From JAXMCK01 sp046349395 (lineage in GTDB: Bacteria > Pseudomonadota > Alphaproteobacteria > Geminicoccales > Geminicoccaceae), in the NCBI GenBank assembly GCA_046349395.1, contig JAXMCK010000004.1, forward strand, positions 806,001 to 870,000: a stretch of DNA of 64,000 nt, in the 5' to 3' direction. A program made the translations under genes and the position numbers. Of the stretch, positions 44,080-52,654 are shown in pieces (the first letter of the stretch is position 1; the number at the start of each line of letters is the position of its first letter). The notes beneath the pieces are model-generated. The model was given only the letters and a program-made list of their open reading frames with translations, was not told the origin of the DNA and made no database searches.

Positions 44080-45102
44080 GTGCTGAAGCTCGTCATCGGC
44101 AACAAGAACCTGTCCTCCTGGTCCCTGCGCCCCTGGCTCCTCCTCCGGCAGGCCGACGTGCCCTTCGAGGAAGTGCCGATCCGCCTGGACCGGGACGACA
44201 CCGCCGAGCAGATCCGCCGCTACTCGCCGAGCGGCAAGGTACCAGCGTTGCTCGTCGGCGACGTGGCGGTCTGGGACAGCCTGGCGATCGCCGAGTTCCT
44301 GGCCGAGGAGCGTCCGGAGCTGTGGCCCGCCCAGGCCGAAGCGCGGGCGGTGGCCCGCTCGGTCTCGGCCGAGATGCACAGCGGCTTCGCCGATCTCCGG
44401 CGCTTCATGCCGATGGACTTCACCGCCCGATTCGGCCCGCCGGGCATGGTGCTGCGCGGCGTCGCGGCCGATATCGCCCGCATCACCACGATCTGGAACG
44501 ACTGCCGCAAGCGCTACGGCCGCGGCGGCCCGTTCCTGTTCGGCCAGTTCAGCATCGCGGACGCGATGTATGCACCCGTCTGCTCGCGCTTCACGACCTA
44601 CGCGGTGCCGCTCGACGAGATCTCGAGTGCCTATGTCGCGGCCGTGATGGCGTTGCCGGCGATGCAGGAATGGGCGGCGGCAGCGGCGGCCGAGGTTGCA
44701 GCGGAGGCCAGGGAGGCCGCAACGGCGCCCGAGGACCCGCCGCCGACCCGGGTGACGAGCGCACCCCCGCCACCGCCGCTCAGCTTCCCGCAGCCGGTCG
44801 AGCCGTTGGCGCGGCCGGTACCCCCGTCGACGCCCGTCGAGCCCGAGCCCGCACCCGGGCCGGCACCGGTCATGGCGCCGCCCGTAGCACCGGCCCCTCC
44901 CCCACCGCAGCCTGCGACCGCTCCTCTACGGCCGCCCGAACCGGCTCCCGCACCGCCGCCACCTAGCGCTGCGCCCGCTCCGCCGGCGCCGAGGCCGCCC
45001 GGCGGCGGCGACGATGCGCTGGAGATCCCGAGCTTCATTCCACGCCGGCCGTCGGGCACCCCGGGCGTGAAGCCGATCGGGGACGCCTTCCGGCGGCGCT
45101 GA
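44080..45102 (+). CDS. glutathione S-transferase with proline-rich C-terminal tail
   Basis: Residues ~1-205 are a GST: thioredoxin-fold start LKLVIGNKNLSSWSLRPWLL with the SSWS catalytic-loop Ser, KVPALLVGDVAVWDSLAIAE (V-P and D-S glutathione contacts), and the helical domain with FLFGQFSIADAMYAPV. GSTs of this type end near 210-230 residues. This one goes on for ~120 residues of Pro/Ala-rich, probably disordered sequence. It finishes with DDALEIPSFIPRRPSGTPG and a basic tip (DAFRRR). The tail is read in the same frame and has the GC bias of coding DNA here. The (L)EIP-S-F pattern recalls the FtsZ C-terminal peptide (see findings). Start GTG 44080. Confidence 0.85.
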   Translation: MLKLVIGNKNLSSWSLRPWLLLRQADVPFEEVPIRLDRDDTAEQIRRYSPSGKVPALLVGDVAVWDSLAIAEFLAEERPELWPAQAEARAVARSVSAEMHSGFADLRRFMPMDFTARFGPPGMVLRGVAADIARITTIWNDCRKRYGRGGPFLFGQFSIADAMYAPVCSRFTTYAVPLDEISSAYVAAVMALPAMQEWAAAAAAEVAAEAREAATAPEDPPPTRVTSAPPPPPLSFPQPVEPLARPVPPSTPVEPEPAPGPAPVMAPPVAPAPPPPQPATAPLRPPEPAPAPPPPSAAPAPPAPRPPGGGDDALEIPSFIPRRPSGTPGVKPIGDAFRRR

Positions 45103-45105
45103 CCC

Positions 45106-45630
45106 TCAGGGAGCGGGGCTGCCACCCCACAAGGGCCGGAACTCGTCGACCACGCTGCGGTAGACGTCGCGCTTGAAGGGCACGATGAGCCCGACCAGGT
45201 CCTCGGCGTCGACCCAGCGCCACTCGACGAACTCGGGCTCCTCGTGGTGGTCCAGGACGATCTCGCCGTCATGACCGTCGAAGCGGAAGGCCAGCCATTT
45301 CTGCGTCTGGCCCCGATAGCGGCCGTGCCACATGCGGCGGGCAAGGTCTGCCGGCAGATCGTAGGACCGCCAGTGGCTGCTCTCCATGAGCAGCGTGGCG
45401 TTGGAGGTACCGATCTCCTCGCCCATCTCGCGCAGGCCGGCGGTGACCGGGTCCTCACCCTTGTCGATACCGCCCTGCGGCATCTGCCAGGCCTCGTGCT
45501 GCATGTCGTGCCGCCGGCCGACGAACACGCGGTCCTGGCTGTCGAGCAGGAAGATGCCGACGCAGGGTCGATAGCCGGGCTCGGGCACAAGCGAGAGGTT
45601 GCAGGCGCGAAGACCGTGCTTCTTGCTCAT
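45106..45630 (-). CDS. rppH: RNA pyrophosphohydrolase (Nudix)
   Basis: A 174-residue Nudix hydrolase that removes pyrophosphate from 5' ends of mRNA and so triggers decay. The Nudix box is complete: GGIDKGEDPVTAGLREMGEEIG. RppH features flank it: YRPCVGIFLLDSQDRVFVGR, WQMPQGG, and a C-terminal RDVYRSVVDEFRPL. ATG at 45628-45630 overlaps the deacetylase-like gene stop (ATGA). It is last in the ctpA - deacetylase-like - rppH operon, an order common in alphaproteobacteria. Confidence 0.94.
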   Translation of the reverse strand: MSKKHGLRACNLSLVPEPGYRPCVGIFLLDSQDRVFVGRRHDMQHEAWQMPQGGIDKGEDPVTAGLREMGEEIGTSNATLLMESSHWRSYDLPADLARRMWHGRYRGQTQKWLAFRFDGHDGEIVLDHHEEPEFVEWRWVDAEDLVGLIVPFKRDVYRSVVDEFRPLWGGSPAP

Positions 45631-46493
45631 GGCTTCCCCATTGCATGGGCGAGAACGACGCTCGGCGCCACCAGGGAGATGCCCCGCGCATCGAGGCCGG
45701 CGATCCAGGCGCGCAGACGCTCGACCGTGACCGGCAGCGGCCGTGCGAACCCGATCGCCGAGCCCTTTTCCCGGGCTGCGGCTTCCAGGGCCACCAGTGC
45801 TGCATCGATCGCCGCGGGAGCCGGGTCGAGATCGAGGGGCCCAAGCGCCCCGCTGCTCGGCAGCCCGGCTTCTCCGGCCACCTCGAGGAGCCGCGAGCCG
45901 CCCAGCTCGATCAGTGCCAGGTCGCGCCGGGCGATCTCGCCCGCGAGCGGGGCGAACTGCTGCGGCACGCCGCCGAAGGCACCGGCCGTCGCCGCGACGC
46001 CGAAGATGCCCTGGGCCTCGGCCAACAGCGCGTCGAGCTGTTGCGGGCCCTGGGTCGAGGCCTGGGAGATCAGGATCGTGCTCGGTCCCGCATCGCCGGT
46101 GCCGGCATCGGGTTGCAGGGGCAGTTCGACGAGCACCTCGTGGTCGCCCTGCCTCGCTGCCGACAGATCCTCGCCGAGCGTCTTGGCATAGGGCTGGAAA
46201 ACGAGGCCGACGGGCTCTGGCAACGCCTCCTCGACACGCTGGTCGATATCCTGCGCATGGCCGAGTTCGGTCACGAGGATGGCGACGCAGGGCCGCGAGC
46301 AGGTCTGCGCCGACGGAGCGAGTGCGGCCTCGGCGGGCCCCGGGCTCGCGGGCGGTACCGGCAGCACGACGACCGGAATGTCCCGGTAGCGCACGGCACC
46401 GCTCAGGCCGAACACGAGAACGAAGGCCAGCCCCAGTGCTACCCCGGAAAGGACGGCACCGGCCAGGAGCCAAGGCAGGCGCCGCCAGTTCAA
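45627..46493 (-). CDS. divergent polysaccharide deacetylase family protein
   Basis: A ~288-residue protein with an N-terminal membrane anchor (LPWLLAGAVLSGVALGLAFV) and a deacetylase-like barrel: VAILVTELGHAQDIDQRVEE, LVFQPYAKTLGED, a Glu-Leu-Pro motif (HEVLVELPLQP), ALIELGGSR and ARPLPVTVERLRAWI. Family members normally carry LPLEP here, where this has LPLQP. Function unknown; they sit between ctpA and rppH in many alphaproteobacteria, as here. The start is uncertain. The TTG at 46491-46493 fits the frame after the ctpA stop, while an ATG at 46508-46510 lies in another frame and hits a stop after six codons. A start inside ctpA is possible. Confidence 0.82.
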   Translation of the reverse strand: MNWRRLPWLLAGAVLSGVALGLAFVLVFGLSGAVRYRDIPVVVLPVPPASPGPAEAALAPSAQTCSRPCVAILVTELGHAQDIDQRVEEALPEPVGLVFQPYAKTLGEDLSAARQGDHEVLVELPLQPDAGTGDAGPSTILISQASTQGPQQLDALLAEAQGIFGVAATAGAFGGVPQQFAPLAGEIARRDLALIELGGSRLLEVAGEAGLPSSGALGPLDLDPAPAAIDAALVALEAAAREKGSAIGFARPLPVTVERLRAWIAGLDARGISLVAPSVVLAHAMGKP

Positions 46494-46548
46494 GCCGGTG
46501 CTCGCTTCATCCCGTTGCCTGCACCCCGCTGACGAGCGGTTCGGGCGA

Positions 46549-47895
46549 TCAGCTCTTCTTGGTCTGCCCGACCGGCGGTGCGCCCGAGCGGCCCTCATAG
46601 AGCGAGATGCCGCGCAGCAGGTCGAGGGCCCGTGCCAGCTGGTAGTCCTTGGCGTCGACCGTGTCCGCCGTCGCCGCAGCACCGTTCACCGAGGGAGCAC
46701 CGGGCGTGGCCGGGGCAGCCGGCGCCTGCTCGTTCTGCAGGCTGCCCCGCAGATCGGCCTCGCGGCGGCCCTCGGTATCGTTGACCAGTTCGACATTCGC
46801 CTGATGGACCTCGATGTCGGGGGTGATGCCCTTGCCTTGGATCGAGGTGCCGGACGGCGTGTAGTAGCGCGCGGTCGTGAGCCGGATCGCCCCATTGCCC
46901 TGGATGGGCATGATGGTCTGCACCGAGCCCTTACCGAAGGACGTGGTGCCCATCACGATCGCCCGGTGGTGGTCCTGCAGCGCGCCGGCAACGATCTCCG
47001 AGGCCGAGGCCGAGCCGCCGTTGATCAGCACGACGATCGGCTTGCCCTCGATCAGGTCGCCCGGCCGGGCGTTGAAGCGCTGGATCGAATCCGGCCGGCG
47101 GCCGCGGGTCGAGACGATCTCGCCGCCGTCGAGAAAGGCGTCGGAGACCGCGACCGCCTGGTCGAGCAGGCCGCCCGGATTGTTGCGCAGGTCGAGGACC
47201 ATGCCGGTGAACTTGTCGCCGAGATCACCCTTCAGCTCGTCGATCTTCTCCCGCATCTCGGTCGCGGTCTGCTCGTTGAACGTGGTGACGCGCATATAGA
47301 TGACGTCGCCCTCGTTCTTCGCGCGCACCGGCGAGATCTTGATCACCGCCCGCTTCAGCGTGACGTCGATCGGCTCCTCCTTGCCGTCGCGCAGCAGGCG
47401 GAGGCCGATCTCGGAGTCGATGGGGCCGCGCATCTTCTCGACGGCATCGCTCAGCGTCATGCCCAGCACGGGCTCGCCGTCGATGTGCGTGATGAAGTCG
47501 CCGGACTTGATGCCCGCCGTGAACGCCGGCGTGTCGTCGATGGGCGACACGACCTTGACGAGGCCGTTCTCCATCGTGACCTCGATGCCGAGGCCGCCGA
47601 ACTCGCCGCGCGTCTGGACTTGCATGTCCTTGTAGCGGTCGGCGTTGAGATAGCTCGAATGCGGATCGAGGTTCGTCAGCATGCCGTCGATGGCGGCCTC
47701 GATCAGCTTCTGATCGGTCACCTCCTCGACATACTCCGAGCGCACGCGCTCGTAGACGTCCCCGAACAGCTTCAGGTTGCGGAAGGTATCGGTACCGGTC
47801 GAGTCGGCGACGACGGACGAGATCGGGCCCAGCGCCATGCCGGCGGCGAAGGCGACGACCGACACGATGCCGAACTTGACCACACGACTGGGCAT
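46549..47895 (-). CDS. ctpA: carboxy-terminal processing protease CtpA (S41)
   Basis: A 448-residue periplasmic protease with an N-terminal signal/anchor (VVKFGIVSVVAFAAGMALG), a PDZ domain (GLGIEVTMENGLVKVVSPID, then SGDFITHIDGEPVLGMTL) and an S41 catalytic domain. The catalytic dyad is Ser in INGGSASASEIVAGAL and Lys in GTTSFGKGSVQTI. It trims or degrades periplasmic and wall-associated proteins. I prefer ATG 47893-47895 (MPSRVVKF) with GAGG upstream over the longer frame from 48012, whose first 39 residues look non-natural. First gene of the operon with the deacetylase-like gene and rppH. Confidence 0.93.
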   Translation of the reverse strand: MPSRVVKFGIVSVVAFAAGMALGPISSVVADSTGTDTFRNLKLFGDVYERVRSEYVEEVTDQKLIEAAIDGMLTNLDPHSSYLNADRYKDMQVQTRGEFGGLGIEVTMENGLVKVVSPIDDTPAFTAGIKSGDFITHIDGEPVLGMTLSDAVEKMRGPIDSEIGLRLLRDGKEEPIDVTLKRAVIKISPVRAKNEGDVIYMRVTTFNEQTATEMREKIDELKGDLGDKFTGMVLDLRNNPGGLLDQAVAVSDAFLDGGEIVSTRGRRPDSIQRFNARPGDLIEGKPIVVLINGGSASASEIVAGALQDHHRAIVMGTTSFGKGSVQTIMPIQGNGAIRLTTARYYTPSGTSIQGKGITPDIEVHQANVELVNDTEGRREADLRGSLQNEQAPAAPATPGAPSVNGAAATADTVDAKDYQLARALDLLRGISLYEGRSGAPPVGQTKKS

Positions 47896-48099
47896 CGACA
47901 AGGAACCTCGTTCAACGGGTATCGCGCCAGGTGCAGATCCGGCCGGAGCTCCGGTCGCGGAGGCCGGCCTGCCGACACGTCGCGGCGAGCCCAGTTTTGC
48001 GTTGACCGGCAACTAGGCACCCTGGCGAATGACCGTCAAGGCGTGATCCAGGGCCGGTGGATTACAATATCCTTGCAGGCTCGAAGCGATCAAGGCCGC

Positions 48100-50190
48100 T
48101 CACTTCCAGAGCGAACGAACATCCGCCGCGAGATCGACGACAGGTGCCTGCGGACGGCGCTGCGCGCCGAAATCGCCTGCTTGATCCGCGAGGCCGGCGC
48201 CGCCCAGATCGAACAGATGGAGCAGTGCTGCCGGGAGAAATCGGCTGCGCGTCGCGGCGACGTAGCGGTCGCCTGTCCGCGACTGGCCAGAAGAGTAGAA
48301 GCGCAGTGGCTGAATGAGATGCAGCGCGTCGCGTGCCCGCGTCATCGCCACATAAAGAAGCCGCCGTTCCTCTTCGATCTCCTCGACAGTGCCGGTGGCG
48401 AGGTCCGAGGGAATACAGCCGTCGACCAGATTGAGGACATGGACCTCCCGCCACTCCTGACCCTTCGCCGAGTGGATCGTCGAAAGGCAGAGATAATCCT
48501 CGTCCAGTGTCGGCACGCCGGCCTCGTCGCCGACCGCCTCGGGCGGATCGAGGGCGAGATCCGTCAGGAAGCGCTGGCGGGTGGGTCGCATCCCGGCCAG
48601 CCGCTCCAACTGCTCCAGATCGGCCAGTCTCGGCCGCACATGGTCGTAGGTCTCGAGCAGAATCGGCTCGTAGAGCAGCCGCAGCCGGCTCATCTGCGCC
48701 GGCCACGGCACGCCGGCCGTCAGGTCCTTCATCAGCTCGACCAGTGCAGGCCAGCGCTGGGCCGCCGCAGCGGGCGGGAGGAAGGCCGCCAGAGCATCGA
48801 AACGCCCCCCTGGCATGCGGGCCAGGGCCTTGCGCGCCGTGCCGGGGCCGATGCCGGGCAGCAGTTGCAGGACGCGGAACGCGGCGATCCGGTCGGTCGG
48901 GTTCTCCGCCCAGCGCAGGAAGGCCAGCACGTCCTTGACATGCGCCGCTTCCAGGAACTTGAGCCCCCCGAACTTCACGAACGGGATGTTCCGCCGCGTC
49001 AGCTCAAGCTCGAGGGCCGCACTGTGATGGGCGCTGCGGAAGAGCACGGCCTGATCCTTCAGGGCGACACCGGCCTCCCGCGCCCACAGGACTTGGCGGA
49101 CCACATAGTCCACCTGCGCGTTCTCGTCCTGGACCATGGCGAGGCGCGGCCGTTCCTGCGACCAGCGCTCGCTGTGCAGCCGCTTGCGGAAGCCCTCGCG
49201 CGCAAGACCGATGACCGCGTTGGCCGCCTCCAGGATCGGCGTGGTCGACCGGTAGTTGCGATCCAGCGTGACGATCTCGGCCCCGGGTTCAAAGCGTTTC
49301 GGGAAGTCGAGGATGTTCCGCACCGTGGCACCGCGGAAGGCGTAGATCGCCTGGGCGTCGTCGCCGACCACCGTGACCCCCCGGCCGTCGGGGCGGATGG
49401 CGCGAAGGATCGCATCCTGCAGCGGATTGGTGTCCTGATATTCGTCCACCAGGACATAGTCGAACAGCCCGCCGACCTCGGTGGCGAGGACAGGCACCCG
49501 CATCGCCCGCTCCCACCATAGAAGAAGGTCGTCATAGTCGAGCACATTCTCGCGTTGCTTGACCTCGACATAGGTCGCGAACAGGCGCTTCAGCTCTGTT
49601 TCCCACTCCAGGCACCAGGGATACGTCGCCCGCAGCACGTCGCCGAGCGGCCGTGTGCGGTTCACGGCCAGCGAATAGATCTGGAGGCAGGTAGCCTTGC
49701 GCGGAAAGCGGCGGTCCGTCCGGGCGAGCCCCTGCTCCTCGCGGACGAGGTCGAGCAGGTCGGCGGCATCGCCGCGATCGAGGATCGTGAACGCCGCATC
49801 CAGCCCGATCGACGGCGCCAGGCGACGCAATATCTGGCTGCCGACGGCGTGGAAGGTGCCGGACCAGGGAAAGGTCGCCGCAAGCTGCGGGTCGCGCTTC
49901 AGCGCGGCGGCGCAGATCCGGTCCACGCGGCGCAGCATCTCCTCGGCGGCGCGCCGAGAAAAGGTGAGCAGCAGGATCCGATGCGGATGGGCGCCGCGCA
50001 GGACCATCTCGGCGACCCGGTGGGCCAGCGTCTTCGTCTTGCCGGTCCCGGCCCCGGCGATGACGAGCAAGGGCTGGCCCGGCTCCGGTCGGTCGCCCAA
50101 CCCGTATAGGACGGCGGCACGCTGCTCGGGGTTGAGCTCGTCGAGATGGGAGGCCTGCGGCATCGGCTTCTGATACCGCTCTGCAACCAT
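48100..50190 (-). CDS. UvrD/Rep-type ATP-dependent DNA helicase
   Basis: A 696-residue superfamily 1A helicase. Motifs in order: LNPEQRAAV (Q motif), LLVIAGAGTGKTKTLAHRVA (I), ILLLTFSRRAAEEM (Ia), FDYVLVDEYQDTNPLQDAIL (II), VVGDDAQAIYAFRGA (III), LDRNYRST (IV), LSTIHSAKGQEWREV (V) and EERRLLYVAMTRARDAL (VI). The length matches short UvrD-like helicases and it has no nuclease domain, so a DNA repair or replication role is likely. Start ATG 50188-50190. Divergent from the Rrf2 gene. Confidence 0.92.
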   Translation of the reverse strand: MVAERYQKPMPQASHLDELNPEQRAAVLYGLGDRPEPGQPLLVIAGAGTGKTKTLAHRVAEMVLRGAHPHRILLLTFSRRAAEEMLRRVDRICAAALKRDPQLAATFPWSGTFHAVGSQILRRLAPSIGLDAAFTILDRGDAADLLDLVREEQGLARTDRRFPRKATCLQIYSLAVNRTRPLGDVLRATYPWCLEWETELKRLFATYVEVKQRENVLDYDDLLLWWERAMRVPVLATEVGGLFDYVLVDEYQDTNPLQDAILRAIRPDGRGVTVVGDDAQAIYAFRGATVRNILDFPKRFEPGAEIVTLDRNYRSTTPILEAANAVIGLAREGFRKRLHSERWSQERPRLAMVQDENAQVDYVVRQVLWAREAGVALKDQAVLFRSAHHSAALELELTRRNIPFVKFGGLKFLEAAHVKDVLAFLRWAENPTDRIAAFRVLQLLPGIGPGTARKALARMPGGRFDALAAFLPPAAAAQRWPALVELMKDLTAGVPWPAQMSRLRLLYEPILLETYDHVRPRLADLEQLERLAGMRPTRQRFLTDLALDPPEAVGDEAGVPTLDEDYLCLSTIHSAKGQEWREVHVLNLVDGCIPSDLATGTVEEIEEERRLLYVAMTRARDALHLIQPLRFYSSGQSRTGDRYVAATRSRFLPAALLHLFDLGGAGLADQAGDFGAQRRPQAPVVDLAADVRSLWK

Positions 50191-50276
50191 GGCGTCAGCC
50201 TGCTGTCATCGCCACAGACGGGCCTTGACGGCGTGCAACGCTTCGCTTTAAGTCGAGTGACCAGATAGGCAAACGG

Positions 50277-50723
50277 ATGCTCTCGCAGAAAGCCAAATAC
50301 GCCCTGCGTGCGCTGCTCATGCTGGCCGAGCAGCCTGAAGGTGAGATGATCCTCGTGCAGGACATCGCCGACAGGCAAAGCGTGCCCAAGAAGTTCCTTG
50401 AGCTGATCCTGCTCGAGTTGCGCAAGGACGGCATCCTGTTCAGCCAGCGTGGCCGTGGCGGCGGCTACTGTCTGGCACGGCCGGCCGATGCGGTGACGTT
50501 CGGTCAGGTCATCCGTCTGGTCGACGGCCCCCTGGCGCCATTGCCTTGTGCCAGCGTTACCGGCTACCGCCGATGTTCCGATTGTGACGACGAGCGCACC
50601 TGCGCCATCCGGAAAGTCATGCGGAAGGTTCGCGATGCCATGGCGGACATCCTGGACCGGACTACCCTGGCCGATGCCCTGAAGGGGCAGATCGACTCGA
50701 GGATCCTCGGCTCAGCCGCCTGA
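50277..50723 (+). CDS. Rrf2 family regulator, probably Fe-S or sulfur responsive
   Basis: A 148-residue winged-helix regulator: MLSQKAKYALRALLMLA, then VQDIADRQSVPKKFLELILL and GRGGGYCLARPADAVTFGQV (the wing). The C-terminal part has Cys91, Cys100, Cys103 and Cys109 (PCASVTGYRRC-x2-C-x5-C), close to the cluster-binding Cys positions of IscR/RirA. It precedes the sulfate uptake operon on the same strand by 58 bp, so I infer that it controls sulfur supply genes. The inverted repeat at 50743-50762 is a candidate site. Confidence 0.87.
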   Translation: MLSQKAKYALRALLMLAEQPEGEMILVQDIADRQSVPKKFLELILLELRKDGILFSQRGRGGGYCLARPADAVTFGQVIRLVDGPLAPLPCASVTGYRRCSDCDDERTCAIRKVMRKVRDAMADILDRTTLADALKGQIDSRILGSAA

Positions 50724-50742
50724 GCCGCACGTCCTTTTCTCT

Positions 50743-50762
50743 ATAGAACCGATAGCTTCTAT
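50743..50762. promoter_or_regulatory. inverted repeat ATAGAA-N8-TTCTAT before the sulfate operon
   Basis: Perfect 6-bp half-sites in the 58-bp gap between the Rrf2 gene and the sulfate-binding-protein gene, 19 bp before the latter's start. AT-rich half-sites with this spacing suit an Rrf2 dimer. It also overlaps a CTATAG word that may be a -10 element. Confidence 0.4.
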
Positions 50763-50781
50763 CCGTCCGAAGGAGAACTCG

Positions 50782-51798
50782 ATGCCGACCCTGCATCGTC
50801 GCTTGCTGCTGAGCGCCGTCGCCGCGCTCGGACTGGTCGTCGGTAGCGCCGCCCATGCGGACGTGACCCTCCTCAACGTGTCCTACGACCCGACACGCGA
50901 GCTCTATCAGGATCTGAATGCGGCCTTCGCCAAGAAGTATCGGGCCGATACCGGCGAGGCCGTGTCGATCCAGATGTCCCACGGCGGCTCGGGCAAGCAG
51001 GCCCGGGCGGTGATCGACGGTCTCGACGCCGACATCGTGACGCTGGCGCTGGCCGCCGACATCGACGCCATCGCCTCGAAGACGGACAAGCTGCCCGAGG
51101 ACTGGCAGAGCCGCCTGCCCAATGCGAGTTCGCCCTACACCTCGACGATCGTGTTCATCGTCCGCAAGGGCAACCCGCAGGGAATCAAGGACTGGTCCGA
51201 CCTCGCCAAGCCGGGTGTCGCCGTCATCACCCCGAACCCGAAGACCTCGGGCGGGGCACGGTGGAACTACCTCGCGGCCTATGGCTGGGCGCTCGACCAG
51301 TTCGGCGGCGACGAGACGAAGGCGAAGCAGTACCTCGCCGACGTCTTCAAGAATGTGCCCGTGCTGGACACGGGTGCCCGCGCGTCGACGACGACCTTCG
51401 CCCAGCGTGAGATAGGCGACGTGCTGATCTCCTGGGAGAACGAGGCCTTCCTCGTGCTCAACGAGTTCGGCGCCGACAAATTCGAGGTCGTGGTACCGTC
51501 GGAAAGCATCAAGGCCGAGCCACCCGTCGCCCTAATCGACGGCAATGTCGACGCCAAGGGCACGCGCAAGGCAGCCGAGGCGTATCTGCAATATCTCTAC
51601 ACCCCCGAGGCCCAGGCGTCGATCGCCAAGCACTACTATCGGCCTTACGAGCCGCAGTATGCGGCCAAAGAAGATCTTGCTCGTTTCCCCGATATCAAAC
51701 TCTTCGATATCTCTCGATTTGGCGGCTGGAAGACCGCGCAGGCCACGCACTTCGCGGACGGGGGCGTGTTCGACCAGATCTACAAGCCCGGCAACTGA
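50782..51798 (+). CDS. sbp: sulfate-binding periplasmic protein
   Basis: A 338-residue solute-binding protein with a signal peptide ending ...AAHA (about residue 26). Family marks: VTLLNVSYDPTRELYQDLNA, QMSHGGSGKQARAVIDGLDA, DIVTLALAADIDAIA, TPNPKTSGGARWNYLAAYGW and DVLISWENEAFL. It captures sulfate or thiosulfate for the CysTWA transporter encoded next. The good ribosome site GAAGGAG precedes its ATG. Could be called cysP; the two are hard to separate by eye. Confidence 0.93.
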   Translation: MPTLHRRLLLSAVAALGLVVGSAAHADVTLLNVSYDPTRELYQDLNAAFAKKYRADTGEAVSIQMSHGGSGKQARAVIDGLDADIVTLALAADIDAIASKTDKLPEDWQSRLPNASSPYTSTIVFIVRKGNPQGIKDWSDLAKPGVAVITPNPKTSGGARWNYLAAYGWALDQFGGDETKAKQYLADVFKNVPVLDTGARASTTTFAQREIGDVLISWENEAFLVLNEFGADKFEVVVPSESIKAEPPVALIDGNVDAKGTRKAAEAYLQYLYTPEAQASIAKHYYRPYEPQYAAKEDLARFPDIKLFDISRFGGWKTAQATHFADGGVFDQIYKPGN

Positions 51799-51800
51799 CC

Positions 51801-52652
51801 TTGGCGACGGCCCTCGCCGCCGGCGGCAGCTTGCGGCAGCCGAGCGTTATCCCGGGCTTCGGGTTGTCGCTCGGCCTGACGCTCGCCTATCTGAGCCTCA
51901 TCGTTCTGATTCCGCTGGCGGCGATGTTCATCCGGGCGGCGTCGCTGAGCCCGTCGCAGTTCTGGGCCATCGCCACCGATGCACGCACGCTTGCGGCTCT
52001 CAAGCTGAGCTTCGGCGGGTCGATCGTCGCGGCCCTGCTCAATCTCGTCATGGGCACGCTCATCGCCTGGGTCCTCGTCCGCTACGATTTCCCGTTCAAG
52101 CGACTGCTCGACGCCACGGTCGACCTCCCGTTCGCCTTGCCGACGGCCGTTGCCGGCATCGCCCTGGCCGCCATCTACGCGCCCAACGGCTGGATCGGTC
52201 AGTTCCTCAATCCGCTCGGGATCAAGATCGCCTACACGCCGATCGGCGTGATCATGGCCATGACGTTCATCGGCCTGCCCTTCGTCGTCCGCACGGTTCA
52301 GCCGGTCATCCAGGATCTCAGCCTCGACGTCGAGGAGGCCGGCGCCACGCTGGGCGCCACCCGCCTCCAGGTCCTGACGCGCATCGTCCTCCCTTCCCTC
52401 GCACCTGCCATGGCGACGGGCACGGCGATGGCGTTCGCCCGCGCCGTCGGCGAGTACGGCTCGGTGATCTTCATCGCCGGCAACCTGCCCTACGTGTCGG
52501 AGATCGCCCCGCTGCTGATCATCATCCGGCTCGAGGAATTCGACTATTCGGGTGCCACGGCGATCGGCGTGATCATGCTCGTGACCTCGTTCCTCATGCT
52601 GCTCGTCATCAACCTCGCCCAGTCCTGGTCCCGCCTGCGGATGGCTCCCTGA
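51801..52652 (+). CDS. cysT: sulfate ABC transporter permease CysT (CysU)
   Basis: A 283-residue permease with six membrane helices (about 25, 65, 100, 140, 215 and 250). It has DLPFALPTAVAGIALAAIYA and the ATPase-contact loop VEEAGATLGATRLQVLTRIV (EAA-x3-G type). Forms the channel with CysW. TTG start 2 bp after the sbp stop, so translation is probably coupled. Confidence 0.93.
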   Translation: MATALAAGGSLRQPSVIPGFGLSLGLTLAYLSLIVLIPLAAMFIRAASLSPSQFWAIATDARTLAALKLSFGGSIVAALLNLVMGTLIAWVLVRYDFPFKRLLDATVDLPFALPTAVAGIALAAIYAPNGWIGQFLNPLGIKIAYTPIGVIMAMTFIGLPFVVRTVQPVIQDLSLDVEEAGATLGATRLQVLTRIVLPSLAPAMATGTAMAFARAVGEYGSVIFIAGNLPYVSEIAPLLIIIRLEEFDYSGATAIGVIMLVTSFLMLLVINLAQSWSRLRMAP

Positions 52653-52654
52653 AC

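Noticed and set aside
46498..49521. A 1007-codon open frame on the plus strand
   Set aside because: It is antisense to ctpA and the helicase, both with complete motif sets. Composition is Arg/Asp/Gly/Val-rich without any domain.
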